Assembly (NCBI GenBank): GCA_002418625.1
Contig: DIEM01000060.1
Location: 1-41,375, forward strand
DNA: 41,375 bases
Origin: Firmicutes bacterium UBA5774
Lineage (GTDB): Bacteria > Bacillota > Clostridia > Peptostreptococcales > Anaerovoracaceae
Reading direction: 5' to 3'
Shown: one piece after another, positions 17,220-25,461 of the stretch
How the letters are laid out: every line of letters starts with the position of its first letter
Numbering within the stretch: position 1 is the stretch's first letter
Translations under genes and position numbers: made by a program
Notes under the pieces: model-generated
What the model was told of the DNA's origin: nothing
Database searches by the model: none
Seen by the model: the letters and a program-made list of their open reading frames with translations, nothing else

Positions 17220-17814
17220 GACCAAACGTGAACTTATGCTGGAAGCGGCGCATAAACTCTTCTTGAAGAACGGTTTCTCCAAAACCAAGATCATCGACAT
17301 CGCCGACGAGGCCGGCATCGGTAAAGGAACGGTTTATGAATATTTCCCCAGCAAAGAGCTGCTCTTTGCCGAAGTATTCAATTCCAGGATCATGAATGCC
17401 TATGATAAAGCAGGCCTGATCCTGAACTCCGCCTGCTCGGCCGAGCAAAAATTTCTCGACTACGCTCGTTTTGAGGCCGACAATCTTTCGAAATTCGGCG
17501 ACTCCCTTCATCTGCTTCCCGACATGGTGATGACAGCCGGAGGCATTTGCAATGACGCATTCCATAAAACACTTTTCGAGCTTTGGTCTCTTCGTTTCAA
17601 ATCGGTACTGTCAATCATGCAGCAGGGGATCCGCGACGGGGAATTCGTCGATGCGGATGCCGAAATGATGACGCTTTCCGTATTGGGATCCTTCAATTTT
17701 TATTTGCTGCTCAAATACAATATGATGCCTCTTGCCTGCCCCGGCGTTGTCGATGCATCCGGCTGGAAGCTCGAGGAATATGCCCAATTGATCTTGAAGG
17801 GTATTAAGATTTAA
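17209..17814 (+). CDS. TetR-family transcriptional repressor
   Basis: A 201-residue TetR/AcrR regulator. The N-terminal DNA-binding domain (about residues 5-52) contains the helix-turn-helix IIDIADEAGIGKGTVYEYFPSK; the rest is the helical ligand-binding and dimerisation domain, not diagnostic of any ligand. It overlaps the end of the RND gene by 11 bases, so it is the third gene of the efflux operon and most likely controls it through the TGAC-N5-GGTC sites before the first gene. Its reading frame is intact even though the pump gene is interrupted. Confidence 0.9.
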   Translation: MRNRTKRELMLEAAHKLFLKNGFSKTKIIDIADEAGIGKGTVYEYFPSKELLFAEVFNSRIMNAYDKAGLILNSACSAEQKFLDYARFEADNLSKFGDSLHLLPDMVMTAGGICNDAFHKTLFELWSLRFKSVLSIMQQGIRDGEFVDADAEMMTLSVLGSFNFYLLLKYNMMPLACPGVVDASGWKLEEYAQLILKGIKI

Positions 17815-17882
17815 CAGAACAAACATTTTCACATTATTAATGCATATTGTATACTGTATTTTATTTCTGAAATAATTGAATT

Positions 17883-17940
17883 TTGAAAATATTTACAGTT
17901 TACTATATTGTATTCGACCGATTTGTTGTATAATAACAAC
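17883..17940 (+). promoter_or_regulatory. Candidate promoters and small dyad before the NCS1 permease
   Basis: Two possible -10 elements lie in this AT-rich gap: TTGAAA-17-TATTGT (17883-17911) and a perfect TATAAT at 17929-17934 without a clear -35. The second is flanked by the dyad GTTGT-ATAATA-ACAAC (17925-17940), which could be an operator over the promoter. The start codon follows 45 bases later with an ACGGAGGTG site. Confidence 0.45.
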
Positions 17941-17985
17941 GTAATACTTCTATTACTTTTTTTACAAGAAAACGGAGGTGTTTGA

Positions 17986-19494
17986 ATGTCTAAGTACACA
18001 CAAAAGGAAGCCAATGGTCTTTATGAACTGACTGATGCGGCACGTGCCGAGCTGGTCGATTCAAAGTATTACAACGAAGACCTTGCTCCGACATCCCTCG
18101 CTCAAAGAACCTGGACGACCTACAACATCGCATCCTTATGGATCGGGATGTCCGTATGTCTCCCCTCCTACACGCTGGCATCAAGTCTCATCGCTCTGGG
18201 CATGTCCACCTGGGCCGCTGTAATCAATGTCGCGTTGGGAAATCTTCTCGTACTTATACCTATGCAATTAAACTCACATGCCGGTACAAAATATGGTATC
18301 CCATATCCGGTATTCGCCCGTCTGGCATTCGGACCAAAGGGAGCCCATTTCCCTGCACTTGCCAGAACGATCATCGCAGCCGGCTGGTGCGGAATCCAGA
18401 TCTGGTTCGGCGGCGGTGCTCTACACACGATACTCGTTATCCTAATCCCTGCATATGCTGATGTCCCGGGCGGCCTTTGGATCACATTCTTCGTTTTCTG
18501 GGCCCTCAACGTCTACATCGGCTACAGAGGCTCGGAATCCATCAAATGGATGGAATCCGTCGGCGCACCTGTATTGTTGCTGCTCTGTCTCGCGCTCGTC
18601 ATCTGGGCAACCATGGCAGCTGCTGACGCTGGCGCCAGCATCAGCGATATCATCAATACCGCTCCAAACGATGAACTGATGGCGCAATCAGGCGGATTCT
18701 GGCCATTATTCCTCAGCGGACTCACAGCCAACATTGCGTTCTGGTCGACGCTCGCTTTGAACATCCCAGACTTCTCCCGCTATGCGAAATCCCAGAGAGC
18801 TCAGTTCAGAGGACAGCTTTATGGACTTCCGACCACGATGGCTGCATTTGCTTTCATCGGCGCTTATGTCACGACTGCGACCGGTTATATCTTCGGCGAG
18901 CCTATCTTCGATCCCGTCATAGTAATCGCATCGATCGGAAGCCCTGCAGTATCACTCTTCGGCGCTGTAGCGGTCATGATCGCAACACTGACTACAAATA
19001 TCGCAGCTAACATGGTAGCTCCGGCAAACGGACTGTCCAACATCTCTCCAAAGAGGATCTCCTATAAAACCGGTATCCTGATTACAGGTCTGGCTGCCGT
19101 AGGAATGATGCCTTGGAAACTTCTTGAAACCGCAGGCGCCTACATCTTCGGATGGCTCGGCACTTACGGCATCATGCTCGGACCTTTGGCCGGCATCTAC
19201 ATTGCCGACTATTATATCGTCAAGAAGAGAAACATCGACGTCATGGCTCTGTTCTCGGCGGAAAAAGGCAGATACTGGTACAGCGGCGGCTTCAATTCCA
19301 AAGCGTTCATCGCCTGGATCGCCGGCGCCGCGCTTCCTGTTATCGGTAAATTGGTGCCTGCTGCCAAGACGCTTGCCGACAACGGCTACATCATCAGCTT
19401 TGTCGTTGCGATGATCGTCTACATCCTGATCATGAAGAGTGAGACCACTTCCTTCGTATCGGATGAAGAAGAAGAAGCAATGACTCAAAGATAA
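17986..19494 (+). CDS. NCS1-family permease (hydantoin, pyrimidine or allantoin type)
   Basis: A 502-residue nucleobase:cation symporter-1 protein with about twelve membrane helices. The N-terminal NEDLAPTSLAQRTWTTYNIASLWIG region is characteristic of NCS1 carriers (the Mhp1/Fur/PucI group), and NIPDFSRYAKS with the following helix is a second family mark. NCS1 members take up cytosine, uracil, hydantoins, allantoin or thiamine-like compounds with Na+ or H+. The neighbour is a hydantoinase, so a hydantoin or dihydropyrimidine is the likely substrate, but this is inferred from context. It ends in an acidic cytoplasmic tail with DEEEEA. Confidence 0.92.
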   Translation: MSKYTQKEANGLYELTDAARAELVDSKYYNEDLAPTSLAQRTWTTYNIASLWIGMSVCLPSYTLASSLIALGMSTWAAVINVALGNLLVLIPMQLNSHAGTKYGIPYPVFARLAFGPKGAHFPALARTIIAAGWCGIQIWFGGGALHTILVILIPAYADVPGGLWITFFVFWALNVYIGYRGSESIKWMESVGAPVLLLLCLALVIWATMAAADAGASISDIINTAPNDELMAQSGGFWPLFLSGLTANIAFWSTLALNIPDFSRYAKSQRAQFRGQLYGLPTTMAAFAFIGAYVTTATGYIFGEPIFDPVIVIASIGSPAVSLFGAVAVMIATLTTNIAANMVAPANGLSNISPKRISYKTGILITGLAAVGMMPWKLLETAGAYIFGWLGTYGIMLGPLAGIYIADYYIVKKRNIDVMALFSAEKGRYWYSGGFNSKAFIAWIAGAALPVIGKLVPAAKTLADNGYIISFVVAMIVYILIMKSETTSFVSDEEEEAMTQR

Positions 19495-19523
19495 TCCGGA
19501 ATCAACAGCTTAATAACAAATAC

Positions 19524-19558
19524 AAGCAGAAGCTTTTGCTCCGCAAAAGCTTCTGCTT
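19524..19558 (+). repeat. Perfect 16-bp hairpin between permease and hydantoinase
   Basis: Arms 19524-19539 and 19543-19558 are exact reverse complements, closed by a TCC loop. The hydantoinase ribosome binding site (AAGGAGG) begins a few bases after the stem. There is no T-run, so it is not a standard terminator. It probably sets the ratio of the two proteins by protecting the upstream mRNA end or by partial termination. Confidence 0.8.
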
Positions 19559-19577
19559 ATTCAAGGAGGTAAAACAA

Positions 19578-20957
19578 ATGGATTTGTTAATCAAGAATGG
19601 AACCATCGTTACTGCCTATTCCTCGATCAAAGCGGATATAGCGATTCAGAACGGCAAAATTACCATGATCGCACCGAAAATCAAGCCGGAAAAAAACACT
19701 GAAGTGATCGATGCCAAAGGCAAACTGGTACTTCCCGGCGCCATCGACGCGCATACCCATCTTGAAATGCCGTTTGGCGGTACAATATCCTCCGACGACT
19801 ACTTTGCAGGCACCCGCGCCGCAGCCTGCGGCGGCGTCACGACAGTTTTTGATTTCGTGCTGCAAGCGAAAGGCGAAGGCCTCGTCGATGCAGTCAAAAG
19901 AAGAGATGCGCTTTGCGCACCGAAAGCTGCTGTCGATTACGCATTCCATACCGCCATCACAGACCTGAACGAGAAGATCATTGAAGAAATGGCGGACTCT
20001 GTCAAGTTCGGCGTCCCGAGCTTCAAAGTTTTTATGGTCTATGACTTTGGCGTCACAGACGGTGTTTTCTACAAAGTTCTGAAAAGATCGAAGGAAGTGG
20101 GCGCGCTGATTGCGGTTCACGCTGAAAACAAGGAAATTATTGCTTCCCTGACACAGGACTTCCTGGCCGAAGGCAAAACCTCTGCCTGGTATCATTATAT
20201 GAGCCGTCCTGAATTCGTTGAAGGCGAAGCTGACATAAGAGCGATCCAGTGGGCCAAGAGCCTTAATGCACCGCTTTACATCGTCCACCTCGCCAATGCT
20301 CAGGGCATGGCCGCCGTCACCCAGGCCAGGGATGAAGGCTATCCAATCTTTGCTGAAACCTGTCCGCACTATCTGTACTTCACAAAAGAAGTATACAAAA
20401 GAGAAGACGGACGAAACTTCGTCTGCTCCCCCCCAATCAAGGGCAAGGAAAGCCAGGACGCTCTCTGGGCCGGCATCATTAACGGCGATGTGGCTACAGT
20501 CGCTACAGACCACTGCCCGTTCCTCTCAACTGAGAAGGATTGGGGAAAAGACGACTTCACAAAGATCCCGAACGGATGCATGGGAGTCGAAAACCTTTAC
20601 CCATACATGCTCAGCGAAGCAAATAAAGGCAGGATCAGTTTCAACAGAGCTGTCGAGGTCTGCTCGACAAACGTCGCGAAGATGTTTGGCCTGGACGACA
20701 GGAAAGGCTCGCTGGAAGCAGGCAAAGACGCGGATATCGTGATCTATGATCCTAAAAAGGACTTCACGATCAAGCAGGAAAACATGCATTCCGATTGCGA
20801 CTATACGATCTGGGAAGATGCCAAATTGAAGGGTTATCCGGTCATGACCTTCAGCCGCGGCAAGCTCGTCTACAAGGACGGGAAATTCCTCGGCGAAAAA
20901 GGCTATGGAAAATTCATCAGGTGCAATCCGATCAAACATAAGGGTCCGAACCTGTAA
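19578..20957 (+). CDS. hydA: D-hydantoinase / dihydropyrimidinase
   Basis: A 459-residue cyclic amidohydrolase that opens dihydropyrimidine or 5-substituted hydantoin rings to N-carbamoyl amino acids. All binuclear-metal ligands are in place: His59 and His61 (AHTH), the lysine expected to be carboxylated, Lys150 (SFKVFM), His181 (AVHAEN), His237 (IVHLAN) and Asp311 (TDHCPF). Spacing matches D-hydantoinases closely. I start it at the ATG at 19578 with an AAGGAGG site; an upstream ATG at 19536 lies inside the hairpin region and adds 14 unsupported residues. No N-carbamoyl amidohydrolase, racemase or dihydropyrimidine dehydrogenase gene is nearby, so the product must be handled by enzymes encoded elsewhere. 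Confidence 0.95.
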   Translation: MDLLIKNGTIVTAYSSIKADIAIQNGKITMIAPKIKPEKNTEVIDAKGKLVLPGAIDAHTHLEMPFGGTISSDDYFAGTRAAACGGVTTVFDFVLQAKGEGLVDAVKRRDALCAPKAAVDYAFHTAITDLNEKIIEEMADSVKFGVPSFKVFMVYDFGVTDGVFYKVLKRSKEVGALIAVHAENKEIIASLTQDFLAEGKTSAWYHYMSRPEFVEGEADIRAIQWAKSLNAPLYIVHLANAQGMAAVTQARDEGYPIFAETCPHYLYFTKEVYKREDGRNFVCSPPIKGKESQDALWAGIINGDVATVATDHCPFLSTEKDWGKDDFTKIPNGCMGVENLYPYMLSEANKGRISFNRAVEVCSTNVAKMFGLDDRKGSLEAGKDADIVIYDPKKDFTIKQENMHSDCDYTIWEDAKLKGYPVMTFSRGKLVYKDGKFLGEKGYGKFIRCNPIKHKGPNL

Positions 20958-20981
20958 GCCCTTTAAAGAATCACGCCTCTC

Positions 20982-21019
20982 GGAGAGAATACCCCTCAAA
21001 AGGATATTCTCTCCTTTTT
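20982..21019 (+). terminator. Rho-independent terminator after the hydantoinase
   Basis: The 10-bp perfect stem GGAGAGAATA/TATTCTCTCC, extended by CC/GG pairing in the loop, is followed directly by TTTTT. It closes the permease-hydantoinase unit. Confidence 0.9.
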
Positions 21020-21085
21020 GATACTCTTGGCTTATTCCGAACAGCTTGTCGCAGGATCCGTGAACGGGCCCTTTCATACTTCTTC

Positions 21086-21114
21086 TTGCTTTTTTCAGAT
21101 TCTTAGTTTACAAT
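21086..21114 (+). promoter_or_regulatory. Sigma-A promoter for the DEAD-box helicase operon
   Basis: TTGCTT, a 17-bp spacer and TACAAT lie about 50 bases before the helicase start codon, which has an AAGGAAAT site. The leader is too short for a long cold-shock-type 5' region. Confidence 0.55.
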
Positions 21115-21163
21115 TAATTGTTATGTAAGAATGATAAATAAAGAGAAAGTTAAGGAAATTTAA

Positions 21164-22843
21164 ATGGAAAATCTGATATTCGCCAATTTGAACCTGTCTA
21201 AGGAAGTCCAGAAAGCGATCGGAGAAATGGGATTTGAAGAAGCGACTCCAATCCAATCACTCTCGATCCCCCATATTTTCGAAGGGAAAGACATTATCGG
21301 GCAAGCCCGTACCGGCACGGGTAAAACCTGTGCATTCGGCATACCCGCTATCGAGATGCTGGACATGGATATAAAAAACGTACAAGTTCTGATCCTGTGC
21401 CCTACAAGGGAACTGGCCATACAGGTTGCTGAAGAGCTTAAGCTGGTTTCAAAGCACAAGCGCGGCGTCATGCTGCTGCCTATTTACGGTGGCCAGTCCA
21501 TCGACCGCCAGATCATGGCGCTGAAAAAGCATCCTCAAATCATAATCGGCACACCGGGCAGAGTCATGGATCATATGAGAAGACGAACGCTGAAGCTCAA
21601 TGACCTGAAAATGATCATCCTCGACGAAGCCGATGAAATGCTCAACATGGGTTTTCGCGAAGATATCGATACAATACTTCAGGATATCCCCGAGCAGCGC
21701 CAGACACTACTGTTTTCAGCGACTATGGCTCCCGAAATCCTGGAGATCACAAGGAAATACCAAAAAGATCCGATCCATGTGCAGGCCGTTCATAAGGAAT
21801 TGACTGTCCCGCTGATCGACCAATACTACATCGAGGTGCGCGAATCGTCCAAGCTTGAACTGCTGTCCCGCCTGATCGATGCCAACAACATCAGGCTTGG
21901 CCTGATATTTTGCAATACAAAGCGAAAGGTCGACGAGTTGACTACCAGCCTTCAGAACCGAGGCTATTCCGTCGAAGCGCTTCATGGCGACATGAAGCAA
22001 ACGGAGCGTGACCGCGTCATGAACAAATTCCGCAAGGGCATGATCGAGCTTCTCGTTGCGACAGACGTCGCCGCAAGGGGAATCGATGTAAACAATATCG
22101 AAGCGGTCTTCAATTATGACATCCCCAACGATGAAGAATATTATGTTCACAGGATCGGCAGAACCGGCCGAGCCGGAAAAGCCGGCGTATCCTATTCTTT
22201 TGTATTCGGACGCGAAATCTACAAGCTCAAGGATATCATGCGTTATACCAAATCCGAAATCACCCGCGTTCTGCCACCTTCTGTCGCAGACATTACTGAC
22301 AGGAAGATGGATGATGCAGTGGAAAAAATCAAAGCCGTGATATCCGATGGTGCTTATTCAAAATACAACACCTATATCGAACGGATCATGGAAGAATCCA
22401 ATGACATGGAATTTGACGACAAGGAAAAATATATCACAACGCTGGATATCGCAGCAGCGCTCTTTAAACTCGCTTTTGACGAGATAGAAAACAGGAATTA
22501 TGACACGGAACTGGATCGGGAGATTGCGGATTCCGGCAAAAAAATGACGCGTCTGTTCATGAATGTCGGCGCAATGGATAAAATTCAGCCGGCGAACATC
22601 GTTCAGGGTATTGCCTCTGCATCTGCGATGCCAGGCAAGATGATCGGCTCGATCGACATCCACAAAGAATTTCTGTTTGTTGAAGTTCCCGAGGAGCACG
22701 CTGACCACATCATAGCCTCCATGCGCAATTTCACTCACCGGGGAAGAAAGATTTCCATTGAAAAAGCTGCCAAAAGACAACGATTCGGTTCAAAACCGGC
22801 ATCTAAATCAAGCAAGTTAAGTAAAGGTTATGGAAAGAAATAA
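21164..22843 (+). CDS. DEAD-box ATP-dependent RNA helicase (CsdA/DeaD-like)
   Basis: A 559-residue DEAD-box helicase. The core has the Q motif (FEEATPIQ), Walker A ARTGTGKT, the DEAD box in ILDEADEML, SAT, and the C-terminal motif HRIGRTGRAG. Residues from about 380 form a dimerisation-like helical region, followed by a DbpA-type RNA-binding domain (GSIDIHKEFLFVEVPEEHA) and a basic Lys/Ser tail. This layout matches CsdA/DeaD helicases that remodel rRNA and mRNA at low temperature or in ribosome assembly. Its last 14 bases overlap the next gene, so the two are probably translationally coupled. Confidence 0.93.
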   Translation: MENLIFANLNLSKEVQKAIGEMGFEEATPIQSLSIPHIFEGKDIIGQARTGTGKTCAFGIPAIEMLDMDIKNVQVLILCPTRELAIQVAEELKLVSKHKRGVMLLPIYGGQSIDRQIMALKKHPQIIIGTPGRVMDHMRRRTLKLNDLKMIILDEADEMLNMGFREDIDTILQDIPEQRQTLLFSATMAPEILEITRKYQKDPIHVQAVHKELTVPLIDQYYIEVRESSKLELLSRLIDANNIRLGLIFCNTKRKVDELTTSLQNRGYSVEALHGDMKQTERDRVMNKFRKGMIELLVATDVAARGIDVNNIEAVFNYDIPNDEEYYVHRIGRTGRAGKAGVSYSFVFGREIYKLKDIMRYTKSEITRVLPPSVADITDRKMDDAVEKIKAVISDGAYSKYNTYIERIMEESNDMEFDDKEKYITTLDIAAALFKLAFDEIENRNYDTELDREIADSGKKMTRLFMNVGAMDKIQPANIVQGIASASAMPGKMIGSIDIHKEFLFVEVPEEHADHIIASMRNFTHRGRKISIEKAAKRQRFGSKPASKSSKLSKGYGKK

Positions 22844-24089
22844 GCTTTTATTGATTTCGCTGGACGCATTATCTTCAGATGATGCCGCCCTGCTCATGGA
22901 ATGTCCCAACTTCAGCCGTCTGGCTGAAGAAGGGCTTCTTGTCACAAATACCGAAACAATTTATCTTTCAAACACCTACCCGATCCACACGTCTGTCGTC
23001 ACAGGGTGCCATCCGGACAAGCATGGCATCTATGACAATGCCGTTCCGCAGCCGGGTGTTAAAAGACCTGAATGGTACTGGTATGCCGACGCTGTCAAAG
23101 CCCCCACCCTCTATGGCGAAGCCGCTTCAGGCGGTCTTAAGGTTGCAAGCATACTTTGGCCTGTAACGGCCAAATCATCAGCCATCCGCTATAACATCCC
23201 TGAAATAGTCGCTAAAAAAAAGGGCCAGAGCCAGCTCCTGCTTTCACTTCGCAGCGGCAGTCCCCTGCTCCAGCTTCGCGCTGTCCTGAAATACGGACAC
23301 GATCTTTCAGGCGTCAAAGAGCCCGCGCTTGACGATTTCGCCTGCGCTTCAATGTGCGATATAATTCGACGCAAACGGTCTGACCTCATGATGCTTCATC
23401 TGATCGACGCGGATACACAAAAGCATGACTATGGCGTAGCTTCCAACGAAGCCCTCGATGCTGTCAGACGTATGGACACAAGAATCGGCAAGGTGCTTGA
23501 GGCTTTGAAAACAGCTGGAATTGCGGATCGCACCCATATAATAATTTTCAGCGACCATGGCATGACAGACGTGACGCATACAGTCAATCCCAATCTTCTG
23601 CTTGCGCCTGCAGGCTTGATAGGTTATAAATCAGACGGTTCTCTCGACTTTTGGAGAGCGTGGATCAAATGCAGCGGCGGCAGCGGTTTTCTTTACCTGA
23701 AAGATTCCGGCGACAGGGATGCCCTGGACATTGCGGCACGGATTCTCACAGAAGCATCAAAGGACCCCCAAAGCGGCGTCAAGGCGATTCTCGGTGATGA
23801 CGAATTTAAATCCTCAGGCCTTTATAGGGAATGCTGCCTGGGTATTGAAGCGGCGGACGGTTACGAATTCATCGAGTATAAGAAATATGCCCACAAAGCA
23901 AACCATGGCTATTCGATCAAGAGCGGCAGATACAATACATTCTATCTTTTAAACGGTCCGCGGATCAAAAAAAGCCCCCCAGTCAGCGGAGGGAGCCTGC
24001 TTGATATCGCGCCCATGGCTGCCGAATTGCTTCAGATCCCTCCCTGGCCCATGGATGGTATATTAAGAACAGAATTTATAAATGTTTAA
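22830..24089 (+). CDS. Type I phosphodiesterase/nucleotide pyrophosphatase family protein
   Basis: A 419-residue alkaline-phosphatase-superfamily protein of the ENPP type. The N-terminal LLLISLDAL gives the first metal aspartate; the nucleophile is probably the Thr/Ser within SNTYPIHTSVVTG; LHLIDADTQKHDYG and IIFSDHGMTD hold the remaining metal ligands; HKANHGY near the C-terminus gives the last histidine. Such enzymes hydrolyse phosphodiesters or pyrophosphates, but the substrate cannot be read from sequence. It has no obvious signal peptide, so it is probably cytoplasmic, which is less usual for this group. It overlaps the helicase gene by 14 bases. Confidence 0.85.
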   Translation: MERNKLLLISLDALSSDDAALLMECPNFSRLAEEGLLVTNTETIYLSNTYPIHTSVVTGCHPDKHGIYDNAVPQPGVKRPEWYWYADAVKAPTLYGEAASGGLKVASILWPVTAKSSAIRYNIPEIVAKKKGQSQLLLSLRSGSPLLQLRAVLKYGHDLSGVKEPALDDFACASMCDIIRRKRSDLMMLHLIDADTQKHDYGVASNEALDAVRRMDTRIGKVLEALKTAGIADRTHIIIFSDHGMTDVTHTVNPNLLLAPAGLIGYKSDGSLDFWRAWIKCSGGSGFLYLKDSGDRDALDIAARILTEASKDPQSGVKAILGDDEFKSSGLYRECCLGIEAADGYEFIEYKKYAHKANHGYSIKSGRYNTFYLLNGPRIKKSPPVSGGSLLDIAPMAAELLQIPPWPMDGILRTEFINV

Positions 24090-24153
24090 ATGATATTTTA
24101 CCGTTGCCTTGACGATGCGGCTGCATTGACCCTGCCGTTACGGAGATTGAATT

Positions 24154-25461
24154 ATGAAGGACATGACGAGAAACGAAAAGTACTGGATCCTTTACGACTG
24201 GGCGAATTCGGTTTATGCCACGATCATGATCGCAGCGGTATTTCCCATCTATTTTGCCTCGACCGCGGGTGCCTCCGGCGTCAGCGGGGATGTATGGTGG
24301 GGCTTTGGAACTTCTGTCTCCACTTTGACCGTCGCGGTCCTGGCGCCTGTGCTTGGAGCGGTTGCCGATTTTCGCGGCATGAAAAAGCGTCTGTTCATTA
24401 TTTTTTTGACCGGAGGGTTAACTTTTACTTTATTTAGCGCATTCGCAAATGACTGGAAACTGATGCTGGCTGGCTATATCCTTTCGAATATCGGATGGGC
24501 AGCCAGTTTATTGTTTTACGATTCGTTCCTGACCGATGTGACAACGAAGGACCGGATGGACAGGATCTCCGCCTGGGGTTACGGCATGGGATATATCGGC
24601 GGCAGTACGATCCCGTTCATTGCGTCAATTCTTCTGATCATGTTCGGCAGCTCCATTGGCATCGATCCAGTATCCGCCGTCAAAATTTCTCTTGTCATTA
24701 CCGTGCTTTGGTGGGGGCTTTTCAGCATTCCGTTTTTGAAAAACATCAAGCAGCTCCACTATGTGGATTTGCCGCCCTCAAGGCTTGTCAGGACGACCTT
24801 TGCCAATATCCGGCATACTTTCATGGATATCCTTTCAAATAAAGCGATCCTTATTTTTATGCTGGCATATTTCTTCTACATCGACGGAGTCAATACCGTC
24901 ATCCATATGGCGACTTCTTACGGCGCTACACTCGGACTCGACAGCGCAGGAATGATTCTGGCACTACTGGTGACACAGCTCGTTGCCTTCCCGTTCGCCA
25001 TCCTTTTCGCGATTCTTGCAAAGCGGTTCGGCGCGATCCGTATCATTCTTGCGGCCATATGCGTCTATTTCTGTATTTGTGTGATCGGCTTCGGCATGGG
25101 CTACGGCATAGAAGAAAACCTGCTGACGAAGCAGCAGGCTCTGATGATCTTCTGGCTTCTGGCGGTCCTTGTCGGAACTTGCCAGGGAGGCATTCAGGCA
25201 CTCTCGCGTTCTTATTTCGGAAAGCTGGTCCCTCCGGAACGCTCAAACGAATATTTTGGTTTTTTCGATATCTTTGGCAAATTTGCCGCCATCATTGGTC
25301 CCGGAATCTATGCGGCCATCGCCGCTGCCACTGGGAGATCTTCATACGCAATGGCGTCCATAATCCTGCTTTTTGTTGCCGGAGGACTGATCCTTGTCTT
25401 CGGCAGGCGTCATCTGACCGGGCATACGCCGCCTTCACAGCCGTCATTGCCGATATCGTAA
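24154..25461 (+). CDS. MFS transporter, UMF1 (Atg22-like) family
   Basis: A 435-residue twelve-helix major facilitator protein. The N-terminal YWILYDWANSVYATIM is the hallmark of the UMF1/Atg22-like family, followed by LGAVADFRGMKKR in the loop between TM2 and TM3 and, in the C-terminal half, GGIQALSRSYFGKLVPPERSNEYFGF. Family substrates in bacteria are mostly unknown; the yeast relative exports amino acids from the vacuole. It follows the phosphodiesterase gene by 64 bases and its last 52 bases overlap the end of nrdJ on the other strand. The ATG has an ACGGAGA site. Confidence 0.92.
   Translation: MKDMTRNEKYWILYDWANSVYATIMIAAVFPIYFASTAGASGVSGDVWWGFGTSVSTLTVAVLAPVLGAVADFRGMKKRLFIIFLTGGLTFTLFSAFANDWKLMLAGYILSNIGWAASLLFYDSFLTDVTTKDRMDRISAWGYGMGYIGGSTIPFIASILLIMFGSSIGIDPVSAVKISLVITVLWWGLFSIPFLKNIKQLHYVDLPPSRLVRTTFANIRHTFMDILSNKAILIFMLAYFFYIDGVNTVIHMATSYGATLGLDSAGMILALLVTQLVAFPFAILFAILAKRFGAIRIILAAICVYFCICVIGFGMGYGIEENLLTKQQALMIFWLLAVLVGTCQGGIQALSRSYFGKLVPPERSNEYFGFFDIFGKFAAIIGPGIYAAIAAATGRSSYAMASIILLFVAGGLILVFGRRHLTGHTPPSQPSLPIS

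Noticed and set aside
19587..20513. Long antisense ORF of 308 codons under the hydantoinase gene
   Set aside because: It mirrors the codon structure of a well-supported gene, has no ribosome binding site or family motif, and is a shadow frame.
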